Below are positions 1 through 12,900 of a stretch of 64,000 nt of DNA, one piece after another. The notes beneath the pieces are model-generated. The model was given only the letters and a program-made list of their open reading frames with translations. It was not told the origin of the DNA and searched no databases. Source of the stretch: Diatrype stigma. Lineage: Eukaryota; Ascomycota; Sordariomycetes; Xylariales; Diatrypaceae. The DNA is taken from positions 1-64,000 of the forward strand of contig JAKJXP020000031.1 of the NCBI GenBank assembly GCA_022225965.2, written 5' to 3'. Position 1 is the first letter of the stretch. Each line of letters opens with the position of its first letter. The position numbers and the translations under genes are program-made.

Positions 1-545
1 TAGAATCACGGAAAATCGTACATACAGACTTGTCCATATACAGTATTCACAGTGAAATCCTTATACTCTTTTGCTTACCCTATACAGCTAGAATCCTTCC
101 ACTGCCTAGATCTTATAGGAGGACATCTGCTCTGTGGACTTGACTGGAGAGGAAGATGTTCCATTGTCTGCTTGTCTATGGGAAACCACATACAAAACTG
201 GACGAGCCAGCATCCTTATATAGATCGAGAACCAAAGCCCATATGTGCCGGCTTCGGCCGTACAGCCAAAGCCGATGGAAGCACCTAGAAGAAAACCCGC
301 AGCTGCAACGCTGCAGCTGCTGTACAGCAGCGACAACGCACTGCCCGACTGCAATACCTAGCTACAGACCTGGGCGGTAGTGGCGTATTCACTTATTCAC
401 TCCTGAGGCCCGCTACAGCGCAACCTTGGTTAACACTGAGACCATCCTCCTGTTCTCTTGGGCCACACTCTCTGCTCGCCATGTCGCTTCCGCAGCACGG
501 GGCCCAGATGGAAAGGAAGGTAGTGATCTAGCGGCTTCCTATTCG
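1..545. other. window edge, no supported gene
   Basis: I see no gene in this stretch. ORFs are short, mutually overlapping and without a recognisable domain or a splice pattern that joins them. It may hold the upstream part of the GC3-rich coding fragment at 546-755, but no start or intron pair could be fixed. Confidence 0.4.
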
Positions 546-755
546 ATGCCGAGCACTGCGGGTTGGTGGAGAGACGACCCGGCGCTAACCTTCGATGAAT
601 GGGCGCAGTCACCTGTCGTCGCCGCGGTCGACACCTTCATCGACTATTTCCCGCTCGGCCGCGCCTACGAGTGGATCGAGATGCACGTATCCCCTTCTTC
701 CGAATGGCTGGCGGTCTTGCGCGCAGTATTGCTGGGTGGCTCGTTGTCAAATTGA
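546..755 (+). CDS. short GC3-rich coding fragment, unknown product
   Basis: I do not recognise this protein. From the in-frame ATG it reads 69 residues to a TGA, is rich in Trp/Tyr/Phe (motifs FDEWAQSP, FIDYFPLGRAYEW) and ends GGSLSN. Codons strongly prefer G or C in the third position from about 600 on, unlike the flanking non-coding DNA, which is why I think it is or was translated. The same frame stays open upstream to about 426 without another ATG, so this may be the last exon of a longer gene or the tail of a relic. No convincing 3' splice site was found upstream. It lies about 1 kb beyond the 3' end of the Ulp2-like gene, on the opposite strand. Confidence 0.35.
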   Translation: MPSTAGWWRDDPALTFDEWAQSPVVAAVDTFIDYFPLGRAYEWIEMHVSPSSEWLAVLRAVLLGGSLSN

Positions 756-1794
756 CCGACGCGGCTCTAAAATAAATCCGAATAATACACGCCTAGCCAG
801 TAATAATGAATGGTTGTTCCATTATACGTAGTATGGTTCGATGATTATTCAGATTGACGAGGCTGGAGAAAATGTCGACAGTCCACGATGTCGGCAGGTG
901 GGAAGTTGGCGTAGTTAGTGTAGTAGAAATTCAATTACTGACTAGAAAATGAAGAAGTGAAGGACGAGGTAAAAAAGAGGGGATGAGTCTCTTCCGAGAC
1001 CCCCTTTTGTTATCCTCTTGTACCGGTGCAGGATTGGATGTAGGTGGAACAGGGATGCGATTCTGAGATCTTCCGGGGGAAAGATGAGTATGATCATAAT
1101 TGGAGATATTAGATGCTCTAGTTATCTGCTTCACTCCCTTATTGAATACAGCACGATAACTGCTTACTTAGTCTTCAACACCCAGACAACCCCCTGAGTA
1201 GAGGCATACATACACCTTCGAGATAGGGGCTCCCTATCCACCTACAGTAGTATCCACCAAGTCACCTGACGTGCCTGTGTTGTTACAGCATGATACCAAG
1301 AGCAACATAACAATTGGTGATCATTTAGAGTATTGAATGGTTGACGACTTGCGATGTTGTTGGCGCTGTGGTAGGGTTATATCGGGAACATCATCGAGAC
1401 TAAGCACTGAGCAGGCACATCAAGTCAATTTAGTCACGAGACGACACCTTCTAAAGAAGGGGGATTTGGTCATTTTCATGCAATATGGCAAAAACAAGGT
1501 TTGTCATTCAACATCCTCCTCTGGCATGCCTCCTTGCTGATGCACCGAGTTTTTCCTTCCATCGATGGGTTTGGGTATAAGACAAGCAAGTATCCCTGGA
1601 TTACACCGTACAAAGAACTCCGATTCCCATGCTATTTTGATATCCCCCCCTTCCAGACCACACGGGGCAGAGCGCCCCCCTTCGGCAACACTTCCATATG
1701 CAATCGCACGCGCTTAGGATTTAAACAAGCACAAACACGTCCCCATTTTCCTCCACCAGCTTCTAGGACCAAGCAGAAGAGAAAGCCAAGCCAT
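756..1794. other. intergenic, nothing recognised
   Basis: Between the 546-755 fragment and the 3' end of the Ulp2-like gene I see only short incidental ORFs. The last 200 bases probably contain the 3' UTR of the Ulp2-like gene on the minus strand. Confidence 0.5.
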
Positions 1795-4700
1795 TTAGTC
1801 TGAAAGCTCCACGTAAATTTTTTCCTTCGGTTTAGGGACACACTTGGCACGAGCCTTCGTATCCCCATCCTGGCGTCCAGAAACGTGGCGACCTTCGGTA
1901 GTGTCCCGAGGTGACAAACTGGCATGGGATTGGGATTTGGAAGGCGTTCTGTGAAGCCGCCTGGGCGACCCCAAGTGTGTCCCGTTTGCAAGCTTCTTGG
2001 GTGTGTCGATCACCGAGTCAACTTCGATAGACTCTCTTCTAGCATCGCCAAGATTCTCGCCTCGAGCCCGATCGACATCGATAATGTGTTCTCGTTGTTT
2101 AGGGGGTGAGCTCTGTTTAGGGGGTGAACTCCTCGGAGAGGATTTCAGCGGAGAGGGAAATCCCTTCTCGATTTCATCAATTCTCTCCGTATGAGAGGGC
2201 GGTAATGTTTCCTCCTGGCTGGGTATCTCAATCGTCTCAATCATCGCTCTTGTCTTCGCCTTGTGGGGCGAGGTTGGAAAGGAGCTAGCATCGTGCCCGT
2301 GGTCAAAATCGCGCAAAGGCGGTGATTGCTGCACGTTGTGTTCTGGAATGACAGACGAGGTTTCGAGCTGTTGAGCAATTCTTGGCTCATCTGGGTTGAG
2401 GGGTGGACTTGGGTGTTCCTTGGAGTCCATCTTGGGCCCAAAGAACCGTGAAACATCAGCTGTTGCCTTAGGTACAATACTGCCACCTTCTAACCTTGTG
2501 TCGTGATTAGAACTCTTTATAACCTGGAGAGATCGGGTTTCTGATTCGTGCCTAGGCTTTGCAGGCGACATTTTGGCCCTTGGTTCGTCACTTGAAGAAG
2601 GCCTACTTGACGAAGGCCTACTAGTCTTAGGCTTTTTCGATAATGCAGCCTTGCGCTTTTCTTCTCTATGCGCATCTTCCCTTTGCTGCTGTTGTTCTTG
2701 CAGTTCGAATAAAACACTCCTAATCCTGTTACGCAGATTCGAAGGATTGAGGTCCCACTGTATCTGCTCATGTTGGAGGATGTTACGGGTGAAGCTGTCA
2801 GGATCCCTGAGAAACGCTTCTATATACCCCAAGAGATACAATCCGCAGTCGCAATAGTTAAATTGCTGAGGATTATTTTTCGCCGTCATACCTAATGCCC
2901 CAGGAACCGGGATTTCAATACCCTTTTTGTCCTTCAGCTCTGCCACCAGATACTGTTTTAGGTAGTTGCAAGCAGGAGAGTGGGCGTTTCCGAGAGAGTC
3001 AAGCGTGATGATTCTGGGTTGATCTGGGTCGTATTTGCGGGGCTGTTTTTTTGCAGTCTTCTTCCGGCTGAAACTCCCCGAGGACTGTTGCGCGTGCTCA
3101 GCTTCTAGCGAATGATCGTCCGGTCCCTGCGTAAGATTTACCGTGTCGTCCTTAGAAGCTTCTGTAGCTTCTTGCGGCGCATGATCTTTGGTGTTATCTG
3201 CTTGCTTAGCCTCCATCTCTACGATATCTGAACTGTGGATGGACATACGACTGATTCCGACCTCCACCTCATGCTGCGCACTGGAATCCTTCGTTGCCTG
3301 GTCTGAGGTCGCGTGTGTTGACTCGACTTGTGGGGGCCTGCCGTCATCATCGATGACGATTGAACCCTGCGGGTGGGTGGGTGTATCGGACGATTCGCTC
3401 TTGCCAGTAATGAGTTTAGGGGCGTTGTAGATTATCGCAACGTACCAATGCGTGTATTCGTTTATTGGTACCACAATGTAGTCTTTCGTGAAGAGATCGA
3501 CTTTTGAAGTCCAGCTCTTGACGCTCTCATAGTTGATTGGCCCACCAGTCTTTGTCGGCTTGAGCTTGTCAAAGAAGAACGTGTTCTGGAAGTAGATCCT
3601 CTGGGCTTGGTCCGGCAGCTCCGTTTCGAGTTTATGTTGAAGATAGCGAAGATAGAAGATGATGATGTTGTCATTCAGATACTGCCCTTCGTTCAATCTT
3701 TCGATGTCGGCTTTATCCACAATTGCCCGGCTCTTGCCATGTGTCGGGAAGATTATAGAGTTACGCCATCGCTGTTCCCAATCCGGGTTGCTGGCTGTCC
3801 ATGATGGTGATTCAGGCTCTGGTGTGGAGTCTTTTGGCATGAACATCGCACGCGTCGTTCGTGCGGGACGAGGCTCTCTAGACTCAGGTGGACTTTCTGG
3901 AATTTCATAAGCATCATCCCCTGCTGTAGAAGAGATCGTTGACTGCATCTGATCCTTTAGCTTCTTCTTCAGAGGAGCCTGCGGCCGGCCTGATATGCCC
4001 ATTGTGGTTGCATTACGCTGGGGACGAGCTCCTGCGTTGTGCTCTATAAGCTTGATATCCTCCGGCAGCTCATTATCATTATCCCTTACTACCGTGCTGC
4101 GAATGGCCTCTTTAAAGCGATTGTTGAACTCCTTTTCTAACTCCGACCTGTGAATTGATTAATCTCCTGGTACGTAACTTGCGCGACTAGACTTACGTTT
4201 GTTTGCGCGTCACGTGGATTTTTTTCTCCAATCTTATCTCAACCCATTGCAACAACTTTTGAATATCTGCTGAATGGAAGAATTCTATGTATAGCTTGGC
4301 ACCCGATGAGGTCGTAGGTTGAGCCGGCCGTTTTATGCAAACGACACGGCCATCTGGCTCGGTCGGTACGATGATATCATGAACCTTTAGAGAGTTGATT
4401 GTGAGATAGCGATATTGTTCTAGGTGTTCGAGGCGTTGATTTGTAGGATGGAGGATATGACTAAGTTCTCGAACGGACAGACGACACCTATCAGACTCGG
4501 TTGATTCATAGCCGAATTGTCCATCAACAGCCCGGCGTACCTCTAGCCCTGGATTGATGATTGATACTGCGTCATCTATCTGCTCTGGCGCTGGGTCTTT
4601 TCGGATCTGCCGAGGTTTGGGTTTGATCCTAGTAAATTGCGTTGGTCTGACATCTCCGTCTGTTGAGAGGCTTAATGACCTAGGCTGAGCACTTGACATG

Positions 4701-5497
4701 GACAGCTTGGTTCTCGAAGTGTCGTCTGCATCCATAGACAATTCGTCAATACTATGGTCTACGAAGGACCGTTTCTTGGCCGTACCGTCTATGATCGGTG
4801 GCAGTCTCGGCGCGCTGGGGACTCCGTTCGTAGACTGAAAGCGATACCTGGTAAGATCTGAGGATATGTGATCCTGGTGCAGAAGCTTCCTGGGTCGCTG
4901 CTGGTAAATGGCCGCCTCCCTTTGGAATTGAACGCCCTGTACCTCGCCGTCGAGAGCAAGGTGATCCCTATCCTCGTCAGAATCGATAGCCACTTCCTCA
5001 ACCTCCTTTTTAGATGCTTTGTATCTTTGCCGCTTTGTTCTCGGCCGTTGAATGTATTTATCAACATGGCGGAGCTCGTGAATGTTCTGAGAACTGCTCT
5101 TGTTCGAGGATTGCCCGCTTATGGTGTGATGAGTATCGCTCGCGGAGATACTATCACTCGCCGAGCGCTTCCTAGGGCTAACAGGGTCTGAAACTCCATC
5201 AAATTCTGGGTGGAGAGCGAAATGCGCTTCGGTATGTGTATCGGTGGTGCTCTCTTGGATCCGTTGGCGTTTCGGGGGCGGTAGACTCGATTCTAACTTT
5301 CTTGGGGGAGGGGGAGGGGGTGTAGGTCGAGATGGAGAGGATGCGGTGCCGTTTCTTCCATTCAAGGTGTTGATCGGAGTGTGCCCGAAGTTACTGGCAA
5401 CCTTCTTGAACCCGGAGCCCTGTCAACTGGTCAGCCACATAGCATTTCTCCGAACTGTACAACTAACCCAGACCATATTGAGTATATCCTTGAACAT
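1795..5497 (-). CDS. Ulp2-like SUMO-specific cysteine protease (peptidase C48)
   Basis: Predicted deSUMOylating protease; the family cleaves SUMO from nuclear proteins and trims poly-SUMO chains. Model: exons 5497-5468, 5419-4197 and 4147-1795, introns of 48 and 49 nt (donors GTTAGT and GTAAGT, branches CTGAC and TTAATCAATTCAC), 1201 codons. The first exon has only 10 codons (MFKDILNMVW), with an in-frame stop upstream fixing this ATG. The first 550 residues are low complexity with a polyproline run and basic stretches. The C48 domain starts near residue 555 (YLNDNIIIFYLRYL). Its catalytic residues are visible: His about 651 in THWYVAII, Asp about 801 in ITLDSLGN, and Cys about 852 in PQQFNYCDCGLYLL. 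The roughly 150-residue gap between His and Asp, mostly acidic low-complexity sequence, is typical of Ulp2/SENP6-7 rather than Ulp1. The C-terminal 300 residues are Ser/Pro-rich. Family is certain, subfamily likely. Confidence 0.9.
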
Positions 5498-7043
5498 ATC
5501 CCCCTGGCTGGGGTTTCACGTCGCGACCAGAAGATTCCCATCCGCGCTCTAAACGGCGTCCTCTCGTCTCATCGGCTGGGTATCGAGGATCGTTGCGGTA
5601 GTGATATCTTGGGTTGTTTCCCTTCAACTCTGGTCAGTGGTGAATATAACACTGGCACATTTTTGCCACCAACATACCAACAGACATGCTTGACCCTTCG
5701 GCAAGCTTTTACAAGGCCAATAGGTGATCTTGTAGTGGCAGAGTTTGGGTTGTCAGTGGCGGCGCAGTTGTCCATTCACAAAGCGTTTGAAACAGAAGCT
5801 CCAGGCCCAGGCAGCTGGGTAGGCGAACAATGAGAAGCGTTGACAGATGCTAAGGTTGGGCGTCTCTGGACTCCCACACCATCTGACCAGACCGGAGTGT
5901 TGACTACCTACTCAGGTAGATAGGTGGTAGATATCGAATGGGCTAGGCGGAGCGTGTTTGCACGTGCTCGCGATGGGTTTCAGACGGGGCAGCATGCACC
6001 TTGGACTGGACGGCCGGTTTGGTTGATATCGATAGGTGCTGCACCTTCTGTAAAGTGCCCGCATGCACGCCGATGCCGATGTGTTACCTGAGGCTGAGGC
6101 TGAAGTACGGATAATGGAGGGTTTGATGGGTTTGAATATCCGTCAGCGGCTGTTGCATCCGAAATCGCTAGTGCAAAAGCCCGGAAATCCTGGTTTTATC
6201 GGGCGCTTGGCACGTCCGGCACGTCTAGGGTTGGTACCTACATACAAGCAGAAGGTAGGCACAATGCCTGTAGTTGCTACTTTTTGCTGGCCCATGCACT
6301 TGTGCAGCGTAGGCCAGCCAGCCAGCCAGCCAGCCAGGACGCTAATGATGACATACATACAGGAAGTGGTTAGGCGCTTTATGTAATTAATCCCTACCTG
6401 AACTCCATTAACGCGGCTGACGCGCCTACATATGTAGGTACAGCATCTAGATAGATGTACTACAATACGTAATCTCACCTTGTTACCTCAACTTGCTTTC
6501 CAGGTCTGCCTAGAAACACCATTTTAACAAAGAGAAGCAGACGATACAGAAGACTCGAACTCAGAGCCCCAAAGCTAAAACCGACCAGATAACCAACCCA
6601 CCTATACAATAGGTAGCAAGTCGTTGCAAAACCCCACGTTCCTCCATTAGCGATCAAACATATCGCCCAAGTGATGTTTGCTTCCTTAGGTCGGCTTGAA
6701 CATATCACAATGGGGATATCGTATCACATCGTATCACATTGTATCGTATCACATCACATCAAATCATATTAATCAATAAAATACAGCTTCCCTAGCGACT
6801 TTTGAAATGGTCTATCCCTGGCATGGCCTGCATTTTTCGGCTTCATTATTCAACGTTGTCATCCCATTCCAGTCCGGATCCCACTTCATTTCTGACTTCA
6901 GGGGCTGTTTTTTGGTGAACTAGATGCATTTACGGGCTGACCCGAAACCTTTTTTACCCCTTTCAACCCGAAGCCAAACCAGACAGAACCTACCTAGGCA
7001 CTGATCTATAATACGTAGATGCCAAGCAGTCCGTACCATACAT
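5498..7043. other. intergenic with short repeats
   Basis: No gene is supported. The first few hundred bases should hold the Ulp2-like promoter on the minus strand. A CCAG/GCCA tetranucleotide run lies near 6313-6337, and a degenerate GTATCACATC-type repeat lies at about 6717-6765. ORFs here are short and have no recognisable features. Confidence 0.5.
6717..6765. repeat. short degenerate repeat (GTATCACATC type)
   Basis: About five imperfect copies of a 9-11 base unit containing TATCACAT or TATCGTAT follow one another. It is AT-rich simple sequence in an intergenic stretch. Confidence 0.6.
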
Positions 7044-7256
7044 CTACTTCTCTTTCTTGTTGCTGGCACAGATTATACTACATTTACTAATTACCTCCTT
7101 TTCAATACCATCGTTCAGAACATCGCCGCAATAACAGTCTTTATCCAACGCCCAACTCACATGAGCCCGCACTTGGTTCAAGCGGCAGCTCATATCCGCA
7201 TGACTGTCGCCAGTGAAGGTTACCACCCTGACAGCTTCGCTCTGGCAGCCAACCAT
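7044..7256 (-). pseudogene. decayed WSC-domain unit downstream of the peroxidase-WSC gene
   Basis: This 70-codon open stretch lies about 50 bases beyond the stop of the peroxidase-WSC gene, same strand. It keeps WSC landmarks: VGCQSEA (compare IGCYKEA in the intact repeat), an ADM where the intact copy has DGMTLELC, KDCYCGDVLND (compare RECYCGNTLD) and a late CSIIC. The RALTG region is scrambled and the final CGAGNRLELY signature is lost. I saw no splice site able to bypass the gene's stop codon, so it is most likely a leftover unit of a once longer WSC array. A separate short gene is less likely. Confidence 0.5.
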
Positions 7257-7304
7257 GGATAAGTATCTATATAGGCTGTTCCCCTATTTTCCCACTGCAG
7301 GGGC

Positions 7305-9977
7305 CTATTCCCGCCCATCGGTCGTATTAAGGGCATATAGTTCAAGGCGGTTTCCCGCGCCGCAATACTCGTACTTATCTCCCGCGCAGACCATGTTGCA
7401 GTCCTCTTCGCTTGCCGGCGTGCTCGAGGCATCCAGCGTGTTACCGCAGTAGCACTCGCGCCCGTATTCGGTAGCCCAGTAGGAGAAGCTACCGCACTCG
7501 GAGGCGCACAACTCTAGCGTCATTCCATCGTCAGTGTAAGCCGCGCCGGTCAGCGCGCGGCCACTGGGGGCCTCCTTGTAGCACCCGATACGGACGTACG
7601 GCGACACAGTTGGCTTCGGGGCCAGGGTCGCAGTGGGAGTAGGCTGAGTTGCGGTACTGCTGTACAACTCAAGTCTATTCCCGGCGCCGCAGTATTGTGT
7701 ATCATCTCCTGAGCAGACCATGTTACACTCAGTGAGGGCACCGCTCTCGCTAGTTGTGGCAAGCGAGTCGCCGCAGTAACCTATTTGAAGAGATCGGTCG
7801 GTCAGTGAGCATACCAGGGCTGCAGAGAAGAGCCTGCGGTGATCAGTTCACATCTCAGATAACTCACATTCTCGGCCATACTCAGCCCCCCAATAGTAGA
7901 AGCCGGTACAGTTGCCCCTACAACTCTCTAAGGTCATTCCATCATAGGCGAACGAGGCACCTGTCAAAGCGCGACTATTAGTAGCCTCCTTCTGGCAACC
8001 AACAAGTGTATATCCTCCCATAGTTTGCCTATGGTGCAATGTCTCAACGGGACTAACGCTTGAGCTAGTAGTGCTACTCGCAGTGATAGACGAAGTCGAA
8101 GATGTAACACTAACACTAACAGATACGGTCGAGGACGAAGAAATGGTGCCAACTACCGATGAAGTGGACGAAGAACCGGTGGAGGTAGTTCCTTGTCCAG
8201 TTGTGCACAGTGAATAGGGTGGCGGGTTTTGGAACACCTGGCAGCTTCCTCCTAGGTCGCTAGCGGAGTTGAAGGCGTCATTCAGGGCTGAAGTATCGCT
8301 GCCGCTAATCACGTCGATTTTCGAAGCATATGCGAGGTCACCCGGTACGGTATACTGTGCCGTGTAGAATGTATATGCTCCGACACAATCCCCCATGCTC
8401 ATAGCAACCGTGGCATTTTTCAAGTTTGGAACGGGTAGATTCGCGTTACCCGTAGACTCCTTATACGACAGGAGCATGTTTACAGGGAGGTTGTTGCGAT
8501 CGTTGCGGACCTATCAGGGGCTAGTCAGCACAGCCGTCCATCAGCTACCAAGGTCCGTCAAACTTACAGCAGCCGTAACCGTGAGCGCGCCAGTCGAGGA
8601 GAGAACACAGCTCTGGGGCATCTGGATGAGGATGGAATCCTGCAACGGATACGAATTTCCGTTGTTATCGGCGGTTTGCGTAGCGCCGCTGGCCATGTTC
8701 AGAGTTAGGCTGAACGACGAAATCCCAGTAGCAGTGGGAATCGCGTGATCGATGGGGAACCACTTCAAGACATGTTAATTCGTTTTGAGAGGTTGAGGTG
8801 ATTACTAATGTAGACTTACCACGAAGGTGTCATCAAATCCGCTCGATGCTCCTAGGAGGCTTGCCGTAAAAGTACAGCCAGCACTACCGCAGTTGTCGCC
8901 ACCGTTTCTATCCTTGAATGTCACCGTTATGCTCGAGACAGAATCTCCGCCCAAGGTGGTGGTCCTGACGCGGATTAGCCCACTCAATTGCAAAGTGGAA
9001 GCACCCGTGTTCAGTGTCAGTTGCATGTTGACAGGCTTGACTGAGTACGGTTGAATAGGGGCGGAGAGCGTCACAGATGACGGAACAGTCTCGATCATTT
9101 TCTGGAATATTGTCTGGCAGATGCTACTAAACTCCGCTGGGTCCGTCATCCCATTTACCGTCACGTTCTGGTCATAGCTAAAGACTTTGAAGTCCGAGTT
9201 TCTCGTGGCTTTGATAGAGGGCCCCACTACTAGGGGGTTGGTCGTGTTCCCGGAGACGTACTCGGTGACTACCCTATTATCGAACGTCGTCATCGTAGAA
9301 TCCATCGAGACCTCGTCGTTGGGCGGCGCCGAGCCAACAGGAACCATCTGGGGGAACTCGGCCGCGTGGACGCTGCCCAGAGTGTGGCCACAGGCAACAG
9401 CCTGTATCATCTCGGTCACACTAAAGCCCATCCTGCTGAACTGGTTCGCGAAGATGAAGGCGGTGTTCTGAGGCACCGGGACACTGCTGAGCGAGCCGCC
9501 CGTGCTCGCGTCGACCCGTCCTCCAGCCACCGGGATGGCGGGGCCGCCGCAGGAGCGCACCGCGAAGTACATGCCCAGGGCGATGAGGTCCGCCAGGCTC
9601 GACCGGCTCGTGAGGAAGTCCTTCATGAAAATGAGCGTCGTGTTGAAGGCCGGGCCTATGTTTTCCGCATAGCCCAGTTCGTACTGGATCGACCCGTCCA
9701 CGCCTCCCGAACGCACGTTGGTCTTCGTGTCGATCGACGTGGTCGCCATGTCATGGAACGCCGTCCGGACCCATTCGGCCGCCGCCACTCGGCCCGGGCC
9801 GGACGCCTCGTTCGTGCACGGGATCACGTTGGCGCCGAATTGGCGGGACCGGTAGCCCTGTACCTGGTACATCAACTCCTCCAGCTCGTCAATCGGGGAC
9901 GGCCATGTTGGGTCCGCTCTCCCAACCCTGCTTTCTAAGGCCAAAGCTCCTAGGAATAGCGACCGAGTCCACCGCAT
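7305..9977 (-). CDS. secreted heme peroxidase fused to two WSC domains
   Basis: Predicted extracellular or wall-attached heme peroxidase of the plant/fungal peroxidase superfamily (class II-like). Exons 9977-8820, 8762-8568, 8510-7868 and 7780-7305, introns of 57, 57 and 87 nt, 823 residues. The N-terminus (MRWTRSLFLGALALESRVGRA) looks like a signal peptide. The distal Arg71/His75 lie in RTAFHDM and the proximal His198 in ACGHTLGSVH. A beta-rich region follows (about 300-590), then a Ser/Thr-rich linker of roughly 50 residues, then two Cys-rich WSC modules: VGCQKEA...RECYCGD...CGAGNRLELY and IGCYKEA...RECYCGN...CGAGNRLELY. WSC domains bind carbohydrate, so the enzyme probably sits on plant or fungal wall polymers. 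Substrate cannot be told from sequence. No GPI signal is visible. Confidence 0.88.
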
Positions 9978-12900
9978 TGCGAATGCGTCCCTTTTTCGTC
10001 CTTCGACCCCAAACTCTAGACTATGTTGATCGTCGATGAATCAATGCAGAAAATAGAAGGGATAAAGACACAGTAAATTCAAAATATAGCTCCCGCAACG
10101 CACACTTGAAAGCCCAGTCTATTGTTGCTCTGGATGAGTGCTCCTCTAATTGAATGCTTCGCTATATACAGGACGTAAGAACCCCCGAGGAAGCAGCGTG
10201 TACATATTTGATAACTGCAGGATCTTCAGGTACCAGCAAAGACCTCTGGTCGACTCTTGCTCACATGTCAAAACTCCTCAAGCATGTCTGGTAGGTAGTG
10301 TTGGTCCGACCTTGGAGCACTCAGGTGGCATGGGAGCCCTTTCGGCATGTCAGCACCTAGTTACAGTCTAGATCCTGCATCTACAAGGATGGAATACGAA
10401 GTGTGGGCGAACCCCCCTCGCAAAGATGAACCCGCGCCGTTGTCCCCAAAGGCTCACCCAGGCTTGAGGAGACAAAAGTGACATTAGGCTAGTTACTCAG
10501 TCAATATATGACTGATTCCTGATTCGAGGGGGGGGGCTATAGCATCCTGCCTACCAACGCGATTACTGGTACCACGAAACCATACACTTTTGAACACCGC
10601 AGAACACCGTTATCACAGCACGACCACTCCGATATCGAGTCGATTTTCATTCGGTCGTGGAGAGTCATGCGAATGCACACCTGAGCTAATTGCTGGAGTG
10701 GATCTGCGCCCGCGTTACACCCCAGATGAGGCGCGTGAGTTGGATTGGGCGTTTGTGGCTTGCTGGGGCTTTTTTTCGCTCGTCTGATGCGGTCTGGCGA
10801 ATCTGGTCAAGGCAGACGAACCTCAGCTGCCCAAGACCAGCGATCGGTCCACTGGGCGCAAAGACACCGAACCCAGATCTGCGAACTAGGTACTACCTAC
10901 TTACAGTGGTTACACCACTCGTCCATATCCGGGAATCTTCGGTCGGCACAGTCCGGCGCCCAGCTATCAGCTATCGGCCGGTCTCCTTGGGGTAAGATCC
11001 CGCACTTTTCCGTCTTATCGTAAACCGCTCGCTATGTCACCTGAAATGGTCGATCTGGATTGTGTCTTGGACTTTCGGCTTCCCTCCAGGCTTGATTCCA
11101 TAGACCGGAGATAAGAACTTCCTGCTAAGTATATTCTTTTAGTACGTACTTAATTAATTATGGCGAGGTTGTTGATTACGGTGAGGTTCTTTTCTTTTTT
11201 CCTTTAGACGTCAAATACGAGGTCAGCTCATCTCCACAGAAACCCATAGGAGATCGCATTGCGAGGCTCCATACGTACAAGACCCCCTGAGTAGGTACTT
11301 GGGTAGTAGCTAGGTATTCACCCAGCTGAATTGTGTTGCAAAATAACAAGGCGCCACAGTCACCGAAGCACCTGCTGTGGAAGAGCTTCTGCTCTGGGAA
11401 AGGGGATGCGAACGTGGCTCCCATAGGACGGTACAGACTTATCACATATCTACTGTATAGGTATACATGCATCCTGTATAACGCTTATACATAGCATAAT
11501 AGTAGGGCCGATGGGCTCTCCTTAAACCTTCCAGGGCACCAGGGGTCTGGTGTCAGCAATTGCAATAAGTCACCCAAGGACCAAGACAAGATTTATACGA
11601 TACGTATGGATCCGTCAAAGTTGAGGGAGGGCCCGTAGTGGGGACATCTGCTGGAAATAGGCTGAGATAGCCGAGAGATTAGACCCCTGCTAGCTGGTAA
11701 TCAGGACCCAATTCTCTGCTGCCCTTGCCCCAGCAGCGTTTAGGCGAGACTAGTTTCCGATAGGCTAACAGCCTTATCCCCGTTCCTTTGCTCGGGACCC
11801 CCTTTGCTCTGAGAATTGCGGTATGTGGTACCTGCCTTCCATCATAGAAGGCTAACAGGTCTTCTATTATGTGCCGACAGAAGAACAAGACAAGGTAGGT
11901 ATGCACTGACGAAGATAGAAGACGACCTCTGTCGACCCGCATAAATCATTCTCGATTCGCATAAAGCCTTCTGTTACCGTTGAATAAGCGACCGACATTA
12001 GTGCTATCAAGACAAAGTCATAAGAATCCCTTGACGACACAAAACCCCAGGCAATAGAAAAGACTACATGGAGAGTACTACATTAAAATAGTTATACGGT
12101 TGCTGGGGCTAGCTCGATGCCAAAAGCAGACCAGAATTCCCTGGCTGGTCTTCTCCCCCCGGTCTCTAGGACCACAGCTGCTGCGGAAAATTGTTGTTAA
12201 CTCTTATAGATACCCAGGATCCCATCTTGGCCAAATTTTATTTCTGTCACACGCGAACATTCCGGACCAACAACACCTGCAGTTATCACCAACTGCAGAA
12301 TGTATTGGAATGCATTTCTGCTTAATATAGCTATTAAAGGTATAATAGCGAAGGCAGCGAAAATTGGAAACAAAAGGATATGTGTTAATACGTATTAATA
12401 AAGTGCTGTATATAAATACGGTGTCGAATTTCCTCGCCGTCGTCCAGATCTTAGCTCCTTACTACGTTCTTTAAGACTACACAAAATTATAAGCTGATTT
12501 GTCCTATACGTTCCAAGCCCTATGAGCCCTTATTTACAATTTCCTCGGGAGATTAAGGACGACAGTAGTCTTATATACAGGGAAAGGAATATATTGGCGA
12601 AACTCTTGGTGAGCTTAAAGGAAGTGTTTAACGCCAAGGTTCCGAAGGGGTTCATCCACATCAGATATGTATCATGTGTATAAGATGAATACCCGTTAGG
12701 TTCCATACTAGGTGTCCAGCCAGAGGGCTGGGGGAGTACACTGATATATATATATACATAATACGTGGAGTGTTGGTAGTAGTAAAACTGACTGTTCATG
12801 TTACAGGGGTGGACTGGAAGGTTCTAATAGTAGAGACTAAGTTTCTCATCGATATTCTACCATCTACATCTCCTCCCTAGTGTTCTCCGGACTAAGATAG

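Noticed and set aside
9366..9938. 190-codon plus-strand ORF inside the peroxidase gene
   Set aside because: Antisense shadow of a GC-rich exon; Arg/His-rich and without a domain.
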